A stretch of 64,000 bases of DNA from Plasmopara viticola. Its lineage: Eukaryota; Oomycota; Peronosporomycetes; Peronosporales; Peronosporaceae. Each line of letters starts with the position of its first letter. Position 1 is the stretch's first letter. A program made the position numbers and the translations under genes. Below the pieces are notes generated by a model. The model was not told the DNA's origin. It saw only the letters and a list, made by a program, of their open reading frames with translations, and ran no database searches. Shown piece by piece: positions 24,041 through 36,424 of the stretch. The DNA is taken from assembly GCA_001695595.3 (NCBI GenBank), contig MBPM02000012.1, positions 186,001-250,000 of the forward strand. Reading direction: 5' to 3'.

Positions 24041-26170
24041 ATTGGCCATTCACTTTACCTGAAAATGGGGTAGTGTATTCAATCTGGGTGTGAAATTTAG
24101 TATCACAACCGCCACATTTAAGCAGAGAACGTTCTTTATACTTTATTTAGTTTAAACAGTGTGTGGAAACGATACTTTGATTAAGTACATGAGCTCAATG
24201 TTCGGCTCAAGCATTCTTAAAAATCAGAGACAGTTCAGATGTCTCGGATTTGGCGAGCTCCATATCGATTGTGGGCAGGTGGCTGGCACCGTAAGAGATC
24301 TGACTGCTGGTTACAGAATACATATTGCTAAAGTTAATGTTCTTTTTCTGCTTAGGGCTGCAAATGACCTATGAGAACATAATGTAAAACCTGATCACAC
24401 CTATCTAGAGCATTTTGTAAAGCGATATATTTAAGCGGCTTTACAAGAAAGTATGGCGTACCGCTGCTCTACGATGTGCTTCACACGGACATGCGGTTCA
24501 CCTTGGTGGTCAGCAAAATTTAAAGGCCGCGACAATAGTCTAGTCCTCAGGCTCTCGTCAGCTCCTGCACAAGTGGGCTCACCTTTCTTGTAAAGTAGCT
24601 CGGCTAGTCGAGTTGAGTAATTTGAAGCGCTCAACACCCTTCCGGAGAGTGTGTATCGTATCCAAAACCTTCTCGACCAATCTAATTGCTGAAGTCCTAG
24701 CACACGCTAACCAATTTGCGGGTGTGAGCTCCACAACAGATGCAAAGGTGTGGCCGGCTGCTTAAAGTACACAGCTATGTAAGTAAACAGCCCCAAGGCC
24801 TTGAGAATTGTACGACAATAAGGCATTTGGCACTTTTATAAGCCACTTCATGGTTGCCAGAGCTCTTCGTGGTGATTGAGTAAAAACATGACCTCTTTAT
24901 GTAACGGGTCGCAACATAAGGCAAACTTATATGGCTTTCCGTAATAAGGAAAAGGCTAATCTGGTTCCTGGTGCATGATAAGTGAAGAGATATAGTCCCT
25001 GCCTAAATTTTAATTACGTTTAGTGTGTATATGCAATTTTAGGTTGGACATGAATACCGTGATAGAAAATAGAACTTTAAGCTGCAATCTATTGCATTGA
25101 TCATTCTCGTACGACTAGAAGTAGTGAACCGTCGTTCACAAATTGTCTTTTCAAATCTCCGAGATCCGCTGCTGTCGGACAAGGAATTCACCGCTCAGCC
25201 AATTTGCTAATTTATGTGGGCCCGAGGAGGCGGCTGCACTTGGAGCCTCCCTGTAGTAGCCAAATTGCATAGTAGCATTTAAACTGTTCGAGTAAAGTCT
25301 ATGCTTTAGAGCCCGAGGAGAACAAACTTATAGTCTAAGCCGGTAAACGTTAGGCTTTCACCTTTTGAAGGCACGATAAAGTAGAATATATTCCTCTGTA
25401 TTTAAAAGTAGATATAGTCGCTTGGTCATAAGTAGTAACGTAATGTTCGTATTTACTTACCTCTTCTTTTAGCGCCTTAACTTTCGAAGCACGACAGCCT
25501 GTGAAATAAGTCATCTCAGTCGTAAAGGTACAGCCCAAATCTGCTGCTTTGGCTTACTAATCACACAACTTGAGTAGATGTATGGATCTGGTATAGTGCT
25601 TAAACAGTCACGGTTTTAAGATTTGGCCATTACGCATCTAAGGGCTTCTATTTTCAATCGTAGCTCAAAGCAAGCCGACGTTAACACCATGCTCTTACAA
25701 ACTTGAACAGGGACTCAGACTGACCGATTGATCATACTTGCATCTCAATGAACGGAACCGCGGAGCTGGAGAAAAAAGCTATGGCCAAGCGAGGAAAAAT
25801 TAAGGCTCCTGTCGTCATATTAACATTAGGCTCTACCAGCCAAACCTTGTTTCTTATTAATGTCTTTGCTAATCTGCCATTAAATCCCTAGCTGCTTGCA
25901 GTACAAATCAACTGTTCGCATAGCCATGATCATTACTGCGAAATTCATTACCATACAATTGCAGCGCCTTCTATTTAAATTCACTAGTGGCAAATTGGCT
26001 AGCAGCCCCGTATTCGCGCCTTGCCTATTTTGGTCGCTAAAGTTGCCACGTATACAATTTGTTGTATACGAAAAAAATTACGTCTTCGAAAATGTCGAAA
26101 CGCAAATTAGTTGTCTGCATCCATGATATCAAATCTATATACAGTGTACGCCCCTTCGAAAAAGGTCGGA

Positions 26171-27302
26171 GTGACGCCCTCCTTCCAAGCGCGGGGGCTT
26201 AATGCTCGCGCGCTTCGGGCAGGTGCTCTTGGGCATCTGCAGGTCTCTCACGAGTCTCACCCTCGACGCGACGGTCTCCAGCACCGGGCCAAACCCCCAT
26301 TCACGCCCTTAACCGCGCCAACCGCATCCGGATTGGCTCGTTTAATGTGACTTCTCTACTTTCGAAGCGCAAGAAGCACGAAACACTCCCCGAAGATCTC
26401 CGGCGCTACCGCGTCGATATCCTTGGCCTCCGAGAAACCAAGATCTACGATAGAGGTGAGCACCGCATTAATGACTTCCTTCTTCTAACCCTGAAAAAAA
26501 AAAAGCCAAGACTAAAGTCACCGAAATTCGCCGCCACTGCAACCCGTCACTCGACACGCCCGAGCCCGAGAAGAAACCTGGCGCCACACTAAGAAGCTCG
26601 GAACACTCCTCGGCGATATTGAAGATCTATCCCGACGCAAGTACCTGGCCACCCTCGCGCTCCACCGCCTCTGGTCCGTCTGGCTCCGCCCCACGCTCAT
26701 CTCACCCAAGATCCGCATTTGACTGTACAATACCCACGTTCTACTAATTCTGCTGTACAACTGCGCCACCTGGTCTCTTACCAAGTCAGAGCTCCACGGC
26801 CTCGAGAATTTCCATCGCCGCCAGCTTCGCTACGCTCTTGGCTATCGCTACCCCCGACCCATTTCGAATCCAAGACTCTACGACCTCCGTGATGAGCGGC
26901 CGCTGAGACTACGACTGACACAAGCTCGCTGGCGCCTGTTTGGCCATGTACTTCGCCGCAATCCCGACATTCCAGCTAACCTCCAGATGCGTGCCTACTT
27001 CTTCTCCACCGCAGCAAAATAGCGCGGACGTCCCCGCACCACGCTTCCCTCAACACTCGACCACGACCTTGTTTCCTGTGGCTCCGGCTTTCGACTCCGG
27101 ACAGCACAAGACCTCGAAGTGCTTCGTACCCTTACACAAGATCGAAAGAAATGGAAGACCCTCACGACCTCGGTGCTGGATGCACTGCCCGCCGAACGAG
27201 ACCCGACGTATGCGGACACCACTCTATGCCGTGGACTAGCCAGACTGAGCCTAGCTCGTGCATAACTTGGCAACGCGATAACGTAATACATTACATTACA
27301 TA
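26171..27302 (+). mobile_element. LINE remnant, copy L2, hybrid of L1 and L3 at the tandem junction
   Basis: It has the same internally deleted structure and the same in-frame stops as L1. Four differences at its 5' end (TTCCAAG, a five-G run in GGGGGCT, GCTCTTGGG, TCTCTCACG) agree with L3 and not L1. From CACCGGGCCAAAC at 26282 onward it agrees with L1. The switch lies between 26249 and 26286. One exception is CATAACTTGG near 27262, shared with L3; L1 lacks one base there. Confidence 0.85.
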
Positions 27303-27394
27303 AAATGCCCACCACATGGCATCAGAATCACGGTACTTGCTGTCCGCAGATACCGGTATATCAAATGCAAAAAATCACCGTTGGCTCTTTTTTC

Positions 27395-29527
27395 ATGCGC
27401 GGCGTATATTGCGTGGCTATCGTGCTTCTCGTTGCGGCCGACAGACAAACGGCTGTTAAGTCTGACCAGGATGAGGTTCAACAAGTACCTGACGATGACT
27501 TCATAGTGTCTGCTGGCTCGATTAATGAAATGTTGCATAGTCGAGTTCTTCGAGAAAGTCGTAATCCAGAGAACGACTTAGTAATCGCGGCGGGCAATGA
27601 AGAACGCGGGCCTTTAACTCCGAGCAAACTTTTGGCAGATATGAAAGCTCCAGATTCTTTCATAAGTGCGGCTCATGTGATGAGAACGGAAGGAGAAGCA
27701 AGTGCGATTGAAGCAGCTTCGAACACATTAAATCAATTAAGAAGCAACAAACGCCAGCGCATCGCCTCGGCGCACAACGATGTTGTTGGACAAGTAGTGC
27801 GCTCTCGGCCAGATCCGAATAAGTCTCCAGTGTCGGTGGCGAACGATGTACTAGCCCTTTTCGCGAAAAAACGGAAGAGGAGACGGCCGACAACCATCAA
27901 GAAAAACGCTGCGAGGTCTGTAACCCAGGACCACTACCGACTTGTGCCTTCGGACCCATTGACCAGTAATGGCGAAGCTCTTAATGGTCGCCTTTACAAA
28001 CAGCTCATTTCTCAAAAGGCGTTACAGCTCGACAAGAACGATCACCTTGACGGGGAGGATATTGTACGGGAAGATCTTGTATCGTTCGATCTATTGTACT
28101 TGTTTGAAAAGTCTGCGCTTCCTACGGCGGTAAATCGCCAAGAAGCAAGTGCAATAAGATCAACTTCGAAAAATTTGATTAAATTGGAGAGCAACAAGCG
28201 CAAGCGCATCGCCTCAACGCCGAACAATGTGGATGGACAAGTACTGCATGCACCGCCAGATCCAGGCAAATTTTCGGTGTTGGTTGCAAACAATAAACCG
28301 TTAGTATCGGCGAAAATATGGAAAGGAAAACATTCGCCAGCCATCATGGAAAACGCTTCAAGATTCGCAAAGCAGGACGACAACCGACTCGCTCCTTCAC
28401 ACCCTTCCACATTTAACGCTGAAACATCCAGCGGTCACCTCAACAAGCAGCTGATCACTCAGAAGGCGCTACAGCTCGACAAGCACGTACGCGAGGACAA
28501 TGTGGAAAATTTGAGGGAGAAAACTTTCGTATCAGTCGATCACCTTTTGCACTTGTTCGAAAATATTGACAAATCAGCACATCCTACGGTAGTTAATCGT
28601 CAAGAAGTAAGTGCAATCGAAGTAGCTACAAAAAGCTTGGATCAGTCGGAAAGCAACACGCGTATCGCCTCGAAGCCTAAAAATGTGGTAGGACAAGTAG
28701 TGGATTCTCCGCCAGATGCAGACAAATCTCCGGTGTTGGTGGCAATGGATACGTCAACAGTTTTGGCGAACAGATTGAAAAAGGCTCTTCCGACAGTCAT
28801 CATGCAAAATGCTGCAAGGGTTTTAAAAGAGCACGACTTCCGACGCGTGCCTTCAGACTCTCTCACGATGAACGCCGAAGCTCCTGATGGTCGGCTTGGC
28901 AACCAGCTGATTGCTCAGAAGGCGTTACAGCTCAACGAGAACGAACACGTTGACGATGTGGAAATTATGCCGACAGAGAATCTAGTGTTGGTCGAAGACC
29001 TTGTGCACTTGCCCGATAGAATTGACAAACCTGCGCAATTCACGGCGACGAATTATCAAAGCGTATCAATTGATTGGGTTGCTGAAAATATGAAAGGTCC
29101 CTTTACGCTTCCAAAAGATAAAGTAAACGAAGAGGTTAAAAAAGTCCACGCGGCGTTTCTTGAGGCCTTCCACCTTCCGTTCCACCAGTACCCAAAAGAG
29201 ACGGCTGTGATGCTTCGATTAGTCCGACGAAATACTAGATCGAATCCAAACAACGTCGAAATTTGCGAATCGTTCGAGACTCTGGCGGAAATCCAGGGGC
29301 AGTCACGCTTGCTGACAATATTGAGCTTAGATTCGAAGGAGTTGCTGAAAGATGGGAAGACCGTGTTGCCAAACAATATGGAGAATTTGGAGGAGGCCTA
29401 TACCGTGAAGTTGATCATCATGTACGAATTATTCTATCTTTTTTGTCACGATCGTAATAGGATCTCAATCATCGGCCTGCCTTCTAAAATTGAGTCCAAA
29501 CAGTGGATCCTGAAGCTTTCAATTTGA
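27395..29527 (+). CDS. Secreted RxLR-EER effector with three internal repeats, copy 2 (710 aa)
   Basis: This is the tandem duplicate of the effector at 4465-6597. By eye the only nucleotide difference in the frame is C to T near 28285, a silent change, so the proteins are the same: signal peptide 1-20, RVLR 50-53, NEER 68-71, NLS-like KKRKRRRP 158-165, three modules, and a C-terminal domain of about 158 aa. Start chosen as for copy 1. A LINE tail again ends 92 bp upstream, so the copies also share their immediate 5' DNA and are probably expressed alike. Beyond the LINE, however, copy 2 has arm A upstream and copy 1 has unique flank, so distal control could differ. Confidence 0.92.
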   Translation: MRGVYCVAIVLLVAADRQTAVKSDQDEVQQVPDDDFIVSAGSINEMLHSRVLRESRNPENDLVIAAGNEERGPLTPSKLLADMKAPDSFISAAHVMRTEGEASAIEAASNTLNQLRSNKRQRIASAHNDVVGQVVRSRPDPNKSPVSVANDVLALFAKKRKRRRPTTIKKNAARSVTQDHYRLVPSDPLTSNGEALNGRLYKQLISQKALQLDKNDHLDGEDIVREDLVSFDLLYLFEKSALPTAVNRQEASAIRSTSKNLIKLESNKRKRIASTPNNVDGQVLHAPPDPGKFSVLVANNKPLVSAKIWKGKHSPAIMENASRFAKQDDNRLAPSHPSTFNAETSSGHLNKQLITQKALQLDKHVREDNVENLREKTFVSVDHLLHLFENIDKSAHPTVVNRQEVSAIEVATKSLDQSESNTRIASKPKNVVGQVVDSPPDADKSPVLVAMDTSTVLANRLKKALPTVIMQNAARVLKEHDFRRVPSDSLTMNAEAPDGRLGNQLIAQKALQLNENEHVDDVEIMPTENLVLVEDLVHLPDRIDKPAQFTATNYQSVSIDWVAENMKGPFTLPKDKVNEEVKKVHAAFLEAFHLPFHQYPKETAVMLRLVRRNTRSNPNNVEICESFETLAEIQGQSRLLTILSLDSKELLKDGKTVLPNNMENLEEAYTVKLIIMYELFYLFCHDRNRISIIGLPSKIESKQWILKLSI

Positions 29528-29766
29528 AACGGTGGCGACAAAAAACATCAACTTCTACTTTCCCAAAGTTGATGGTTACAGATTCGAAAAATTACAAATG
29601 CGCTCCATTATTAGACGTAAAGAAACAACGGTGCAAAGGTTAATTCTCGGTCGGTAGACTTTAGAGGTAAAGTAATGAAACAGAACGATAATTCGTCGTA
29701 ATTGGATTGAAATATTCGTTTCCAGCAAGGCCTTGGGCATAAATATTCCCAGGCATTAGAAAAAGG

Positions 29767-30498
29767 GAGCCGCTAACTTCCACCCAGTTTTCGCAAACTT
29801 CCACCCAGTCTGCGATTATATAGAACCCCTAATCCCGAAACACAACGGTGATTGGCTATAAATACCTCTATCGTGACAAAATATACAAAAGCCAGCTTTG
29901 CTCGAATCTACTTTTTCTCCATGTCAATTTGAATGCACAATCTGCTGTAGTCACTTCGAGAAAGGAAAACTCCTTTATTTGAAAATTATTAAGAGCATGT
30001 ATTCTAACGCAGGCATGCGTCAATGCCAAAATGCCTCCAGATAGTGTTAGCGTGTGCCTTGACACCACCGACATTACCCGTGGTTCACTTCTGTCAATGC
30101 TTCCAGCTCCTCTAGCTGCTGCGCAGTAACCTCAGGTGACCAACTTTTCCGGTTTATCTGACCCTCAAAACAAATCCTTCAATCAGCAAAAAGTTGTCGA
30201 GCGTATCGCGTGCCTCTTTCAGACTGCCATAGGTACGCTCTGAAATATCTTGTAGGCAGTTCATTGTGAAGATCGTAAAAGCTAAAATGTATTGACGTTA
30301 AAAATGTGCGTTTTGGTGGGCGTTGAGTAAAAGATGACGATACGATGCGCAATCTTTCACATTTGCGTTGGAGGCTACAGTCCTTTAATTTATTTTTGGG
30401 CAACTGTAGCCAATCACCGTTGTGTATTGGGCTTAAAGGTTCTATATAATCGCAGACTGGGTGGAAGTTAGCGAAAACTGGGTGTAAGTTAGCGGCTC
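29767..30498. mobile_element. MITE-like element, copy in unit B
   Basis: Same element as 6837-7568. Its right terminal repeat keeps TCTATATAATCGCAG, the exact complement of the left end, where unit A has TCTATACAATCG. The unit B copy therefore shows the ancestral base at that site. Confidence 0.75.
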
Positions 30499-30576
30499 GT
30501 AAAATTAGTGCTAATTATTTTCTTTCCGCAACTGCTTAAAGCCTGACGTCCATCCACACAAATCAAACCTGGATGT

Positions 30577-30689
<113 letters not shown>

Positions 30690-31631
30690 TTCATCATTGT
30701 GTGTCAGTATCGATTGTAACAAAACTGCAACAATTCCCAGGCAAAAGGAGACTACTTAAAGTCCCACATTTACCGAAATGCAACATCTCTATATATTACT
30801 ACTTAGTTTTTAGAGACCATGACAACGGTCTTCAATCCCCTTCGAGTTGCAATTGCAATTGTATCGGCTAATAATCGGATCAAAAATATTCTTTGAATTT
30901 AAGACTCATTGTAACACAGTAGCGGAGAAACCTGCTTGAAGTTTTGTTTTTTGGACCAAACTTGGGCGGCAAGACGGGCGAAGTCGGTGAAGGAGGAGAA
31001 GCGTGAGTTGCTTCACGCAATTTAAAAAAAAAGCATTAAGTTGAAAACTCTCAACATTTCTTGGCTTGCCCCGCCTCACTAGTGGCCTAATGCTACCATC
31101 CTTAAGGGTCGTATCCTTCTTTCTTCATCTGGCTTGTACACATCCTTGTCCTTTTCAATCAATAAGATCTCTTGACCCCTAATATTTATAGGACATCTCG
31201 ACGTCTGAAACATAAAAGCACCTATTCCTTTCAATAGTACAAATTCATATGTATTCTGAAAATAAATAAATAAAGGTGTTGGTTGCTTTGCCGGTGCCGA
31301 TGGGTACTTTGCATGACGTCTCTTTATGAAAATATTTATTTAAAAAAGGCTCATCGTTTCTGATTCCCAATAGAGGTCGATGAGTCAGAAAATGCTTTAG
31401 TTCTGTATGGGCTCATAAGTGGCTTCCCTCATGGTTCTACTAAGCCATCAACCTTTGTAATGTAGATTTTCTTAGTCCAATTACGGCTTTAACACGTTGT
31501 CTCTCGAAATCATCGGCCATAACGACCTTATTCACCTTTTGTCGAAGCTTTTGGTCTTATATCTACAGCTTCTATAGTAGAGTGGGGAACACAGTATGCA
31601 GCTTCAAGTCCTTCAATGATCCAATCCATGA

Positions 31632-34600
31632 GAATCTCGCAATACTTCTTTCTCAATTGGGAATCGACCAAAATATCTTGGCGCGACTTTCATTGATTTT
31701 TGACGGTCATTGATATTCTTGCCGACCAAAGCGACTATATGCATACCTCAAAGTCTTGGACAAGTCTATTCTTGGCGCAAAAAACTTAAGGCGCTTATGT
31801 GATTTGCTCATCTGGTCCTGCGCAATTTCAAGTCTAATTTCCTGACTTGATAGAAACTCTTGTGCTTATTTTTCAACATGTAAAATTCTGGATCTGATGC
31901 TACATCATCCGGCATCTAACGAACATATCCTAGATCTGCTTCGAGCAAACTGTAAAATGTACGCGTCGACTCTAAATTTTTTTAAGTCAAATATAGAAAG
32001 TCATTCAAATCTTTCTGCTCTAGGTTGGCGACACCTCGGAAGTAATCCCCAGTAAAACCATCCATTTGTGGCCTAAATTTCAAAGCCATATTGCGCTGCG
32101 TTCCCACAGCAGGCGCGATTGCTTGCCATAACTTAGATCTGAACCTGGTCTCTTAATAAGGCACTACGGTCTTTGTCATGCCATAGTCCTTCATACAGTT
32201 CTTCATGAAGTTCCTGGAGATTTCTGCAGTATCTTTTGTTGTCTTCGGAGCAACGAAGATAGCCCTTTTGTGAAACGATGGAAGAAAATCATGCCGGCAT
32301 TTTGCTCTCTGACAAAGATACGATGAAGTCCATCTAGCTGTCGACCCATCGGCTGCTTCGAACATTCAGAGACGAAAGTGTTTCTGGCAATTTGGTCCGT
32401 CTAGCCTTGTTGCGCTGACATATTCCGCAAGTGTTGACATAACGCCGGATATACCTTGTCAATTTATGCCAGTAGTACATTTGTGGTGAGTCATGTAAAA
32501 TCCTGGGTGGCCTGCTCATACAGAATTATTAAGTTCACAGATGACACATTCTTTCAGATCTTCGTCGTAAGAAACACACAGTCTTTAGATATCGTCTTTG
32601 CTCGTTTGGCAGTACAGAATATCTTCCAGCAATGAGTATTTTGGCACATCATCTTCTCTTTTGCTTCATGATCATATACTGGTGTCTATTCCGCGCATAC
32701 ATCGTCCTGCGGATTAAGTAACTTTGTTCGTCTTATTCTTTGCCACGATCTCACGATTTTAAGCCGCTTTTAAAAGCTCTCGCAAGCTACCTTGAGTAGC
32801 TTAGTTCTAATTTCCGAATTGCGTAACGCTGCATCAGTTACGGTATCAATTTTATCGGTAATTTCCTTGAAAGAAGGCTGAAAGTCAGCAAGCTCATTGT
32901 ACTTTCGAGCAATCGTGCGATTTGTAGTCTACTGCGTCAGGATTATCTCAATACTTTTGTGTTCTATAGAGACCGTTAATGGTCAATTTAAAGAAATACA
33001 CACACAATAATTACAAATTTGCATGAATGCAAGTAGCTCATGCTCACAAAGCCGGGTACTTCAGCTCAGCTAACTTCATCTTCCGAAAAAAAAAGCATCC
33101 AGATGCTCCAGACCTGTCTCCTTTGGAACAAGACTCCCCTTATAGCAAAGTTAGAGGCGTTCATTTATAAATCGAATGATTACAAAAAAATTGGAAGACT
33201 GAGAACAGACGAAAGCATTAATCTGCGCATAAGCTTCGTTAAGCAGTGTAGTTGACAGGCCCAGAGCTCGATCACTTATCGAGGACATTTTTTCTTACTA
33301 CTGAATGAAGTAGTCCTGAAATTTGTGCAGAGTTCTTTACGAATCTTAAGGTATAGATTGTAGTGCCTAAGAAGCACTCCAATAACTAGACCATTCTACG
33401 ATTATGCTGACCGTATCGGGGTCCATTCAGCCACCTTTTTGCCCTTTTGTCCGACAAAGTCAATAGGATATGGAATTTTATCCACGCAAAATTGGTGCTT
33501 TGAAAAGTTGACGCGAAATTGCTGGATTTAAGTACGCGGTCTCAAGTCGTAACTTGGTCTGCCACAACTTCACTTTGCATAATAACGTAGATGTCGTAAA
33601 AGAAGCATTTCATCACATTCTCTTAATCTCAAAAGACTCTCCACAAAAGCCAGTTGAACGAACCCGGGATTTCGCTTAGTCCCACAGAGGGCCACTAGAT
33701 ACTCAAATGGACCATTAAAGCTTTAAAGCGGTAAGTAAAACATCCGTTCCAAAATTTGACCTGTTTGTAATCCCAGATTAGGTCCATGCACGAAAACTAA
33801 TGGATTCAGATATGACGTCAAAGGTGTCTTTCTTACGCGGCATCGGTAGCGCCGGCAAGATCGTCGCTTGATTTAGCTGACGATCGTGCAGAATGCACTA
33901 ACCTACCAGCTTCTTGACACAAAACGTTAACGCCGAAATATCAGACGTACTTGATTAAAAAAAGGCTTCTGGATTTATCTCTTCAGTCAATAGTTAGACT
34001 ACCCTGCTCTGTTCGAGGCTCTGATGCCATTATTTGGCGGATATTGACTTTGTACGAGGCTTGAGCAACACTTCGTGCTCAATTTCTCTTCGTACTGGAG
34101 GTGTTTTAGAAGGCATCCATGTGTAAAAGCTGTGTCTGCATACTTGTGTAATCCTTCAGACGCCAGATTGTCTTTAAGAGCTTCCCATCCTTGATTCTTA
34201 GAGTGTCCAGTCTTCTCGAACTCATCCAAGTTGACGACGGAGATAGCTATAATGTCTGTATCGTGACACAACACTTTTAAAAGTTGGTGAAATGAATTAG
34301 CTGTGTCATTCTTTGATGATCATAGTGGCGTGGTGCCAATATTAATACAAAATTCTTCGGCTCTAATTTTTGCGAGCCTTGCGTTGCCTAGCAGCCCATC
34401 TGATCGTACTTGTGTCTTCGGATCTAGTTGAATTGCCGCTCAGTGCCTTGTGTTGACTTGGGAGGTCATGTTTTCTGTAGTGCAGTTGACATTTGGAACT
34501 TTTTTCACGAAGCCACATCAGGCCGATGATTACGTCCTAATTCTCAGAAATAAGCATGACTTGGAATTTCCCCGATCTTGAAGGGAGACAAGTTCTTATA

Positions 34601-34835
34601 TCCATTTAATTAATTCGTCAAAAGACGTGAACAACCTGATCGTAACTAAGGGCGACGTGGATCCTCTCCGTTTTGATAATTTCGAGATCAAGCCACTTTA
34701 TCAAGTCTTTGGATACGTCATCAAGATTATGTCCGTTGTCAATAAAGACGGTGACGGGTCTATCGTGAACAACGACTTTAATTTTTTTGATTTAATCTTC
34801 GTTGCGCGTTCACCCGCATTTGTGCTATGATGTAT
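31632..34835 (-). mobile_element. Ty3/gypsy retrotransposon remnant 1, unit B
   Basis: Copy of 8700-11890 with the same order on minus: protease relic (34640-34780), RT (33815-33890), integrase zinc finger CGICQRNK (within 32334-32519) and integrase core (within 32153-32365). It shares the inactivating stop in the integrase with the unit A copy, so the element was dead before the tandem duplication. Confidence 0.85.
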
Positions 34836-36424
34836 AATTGACTTTTTGTCCTGGTTAGCAATTTATTTTGGTGCCGATAGTTTACCTTCAACGTTATTTT
34901 GATCAAACGACGGGTGTGATTAAGCCGGCCCTATTTTTACCTCATCATCTTCCTTACCTCTGCTAAATAAACCAAGATGACACAATTCGCTACGATTAGG
35001 AGCCATATTTTGGAACAGTAAGTTTTTGAAGTTGCTTGTAAGTAAAATCGCGAATTGAGATATTTGCATGCTTCCAGATAAATATTAGAGTTAAAGTGTG
35101 ATTCAAAATTTTCTTGGACGGACATTATATAGCGGGTTCTCTCAAATTGTCGTGTGGTGTTCCGTGCTGATGCAAGGAATCATGCGCCGTGTAGTCCGGT
35201 AGATATCTGGATCTTGCTCACGCGGCAAAGAAATACTTTGAACATATTTGGAAACTCAACGAACTTTTGAGTAAATCTGCTAAAATGCAACAGCCCTGCT
35301 TTTACTGAGAGCCAGTGTAGCTGTGCGCCTTGTCCGTGTCCTTGAGTTCATCAAAACACTGGAGCTTTAAGCAGATCACACACATATTATTTCACGCATG
35401 TGCAATACAGATCACATTTAATCCAGCTAGAGTCACTTTTGTTACTCGAGCTTAATCACAGTCTGGGCGAGGCGATAATGTATTGTAAAAGTGCTCTGCT
35501 TTTATGTCAATTCGAGGCAATACGATCAAAGAAAGGAGGGCAAAGCAATTATTTTCAGCGAGACTATGTCGCAGTTCGTAGTGACACATATAGCGTATTG
35601 ATAATGTAAAGTTTAGAGTATACTTCATTGCAAAGCGCTTTCTCTCTGAAAAAAATGTTTTTTCGGCAGACTTACGTATATGACTTGTCACAGACGGCGC
35701 TAAAATGTCGTACACTAGATCGGACAAGACTAACATTGGCGCTTGAATAGACTAACCTTGACATTTTCTAGGCTCAGCTGTCTTGAGTTCTTAATATGTT
35801 CTACCTTCTTTCACAAAAGATCGAAGAGTGGCTAAGTCACTTCTATCAAATGGTTTCCTAAGCAACTAGCCAAATCATTTAATTTCTTAAAGCTTTTTGA
35901 CTCAATAGAGCTGGCTTAGCTAAGGTTGATTTTAACCGTAGCAGATCTTGCCCGATGGCCATGCTTCACTCAAAAAGTGAAATTTTCTATTGCGTCATTT
36001 TTTTACGTACAGTGTAAAACTTGATAGTGTGCAAGCATTCGAGCTTTGTATGTATGTAAACAATTTTTTACGTCACTTTCTTTATGGTCTTCACGACTAA
36101 GGACAAAAGTATGTATCTGTATATGTCCAGTGAGCCCCTAAACGATTGAGCCACTCGGCGAAAAAACATTACAGGCGCGTTTGAGAGCCTATGGCCATTA
36201 TTCATCTCTCTCTAAGCATGCAGCTCACGGTTTGCACTTTAATATGTGGTATGTAACACTTTTTCATGATAGCCTTCCACCGTCTTCTTTATGTCTGCAC
36301 AAACTATTTTATTGTAGTATCTACCTTTGTAGAGTTAATTTGAACGTCTTTTTGCTTGCAAAGTCCTCCATGCGTGGTTTCTCGTCCACGCTCAGCTGAT
36401 GCTTGTATAATTTAAAGTACATTT
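34836..36424. other. Non-coding stretch between two gypsy remnants, unit B
   Basis: Equivalent of 11891-13479 with a handful of substitutions. No gene supported. Confidence 0.5.

Larger units (their letters stand above)
18113..26150. repeat. Arm A, about 8 kb, direct copy of arm B and inverted copy of arm C
   Basis: It is nearly identical to 41076-49115 and matches the reverse complement of 55918-64000 with many substitutions and indels. The segment is mostly broken coding sequence on both strands. A LINE C-terminal zinc-knuckle relic at 20145-20330 is the only family I can name. The arm ends at about 26150, where LINE copy L2 begins. Confidence 0.85.
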
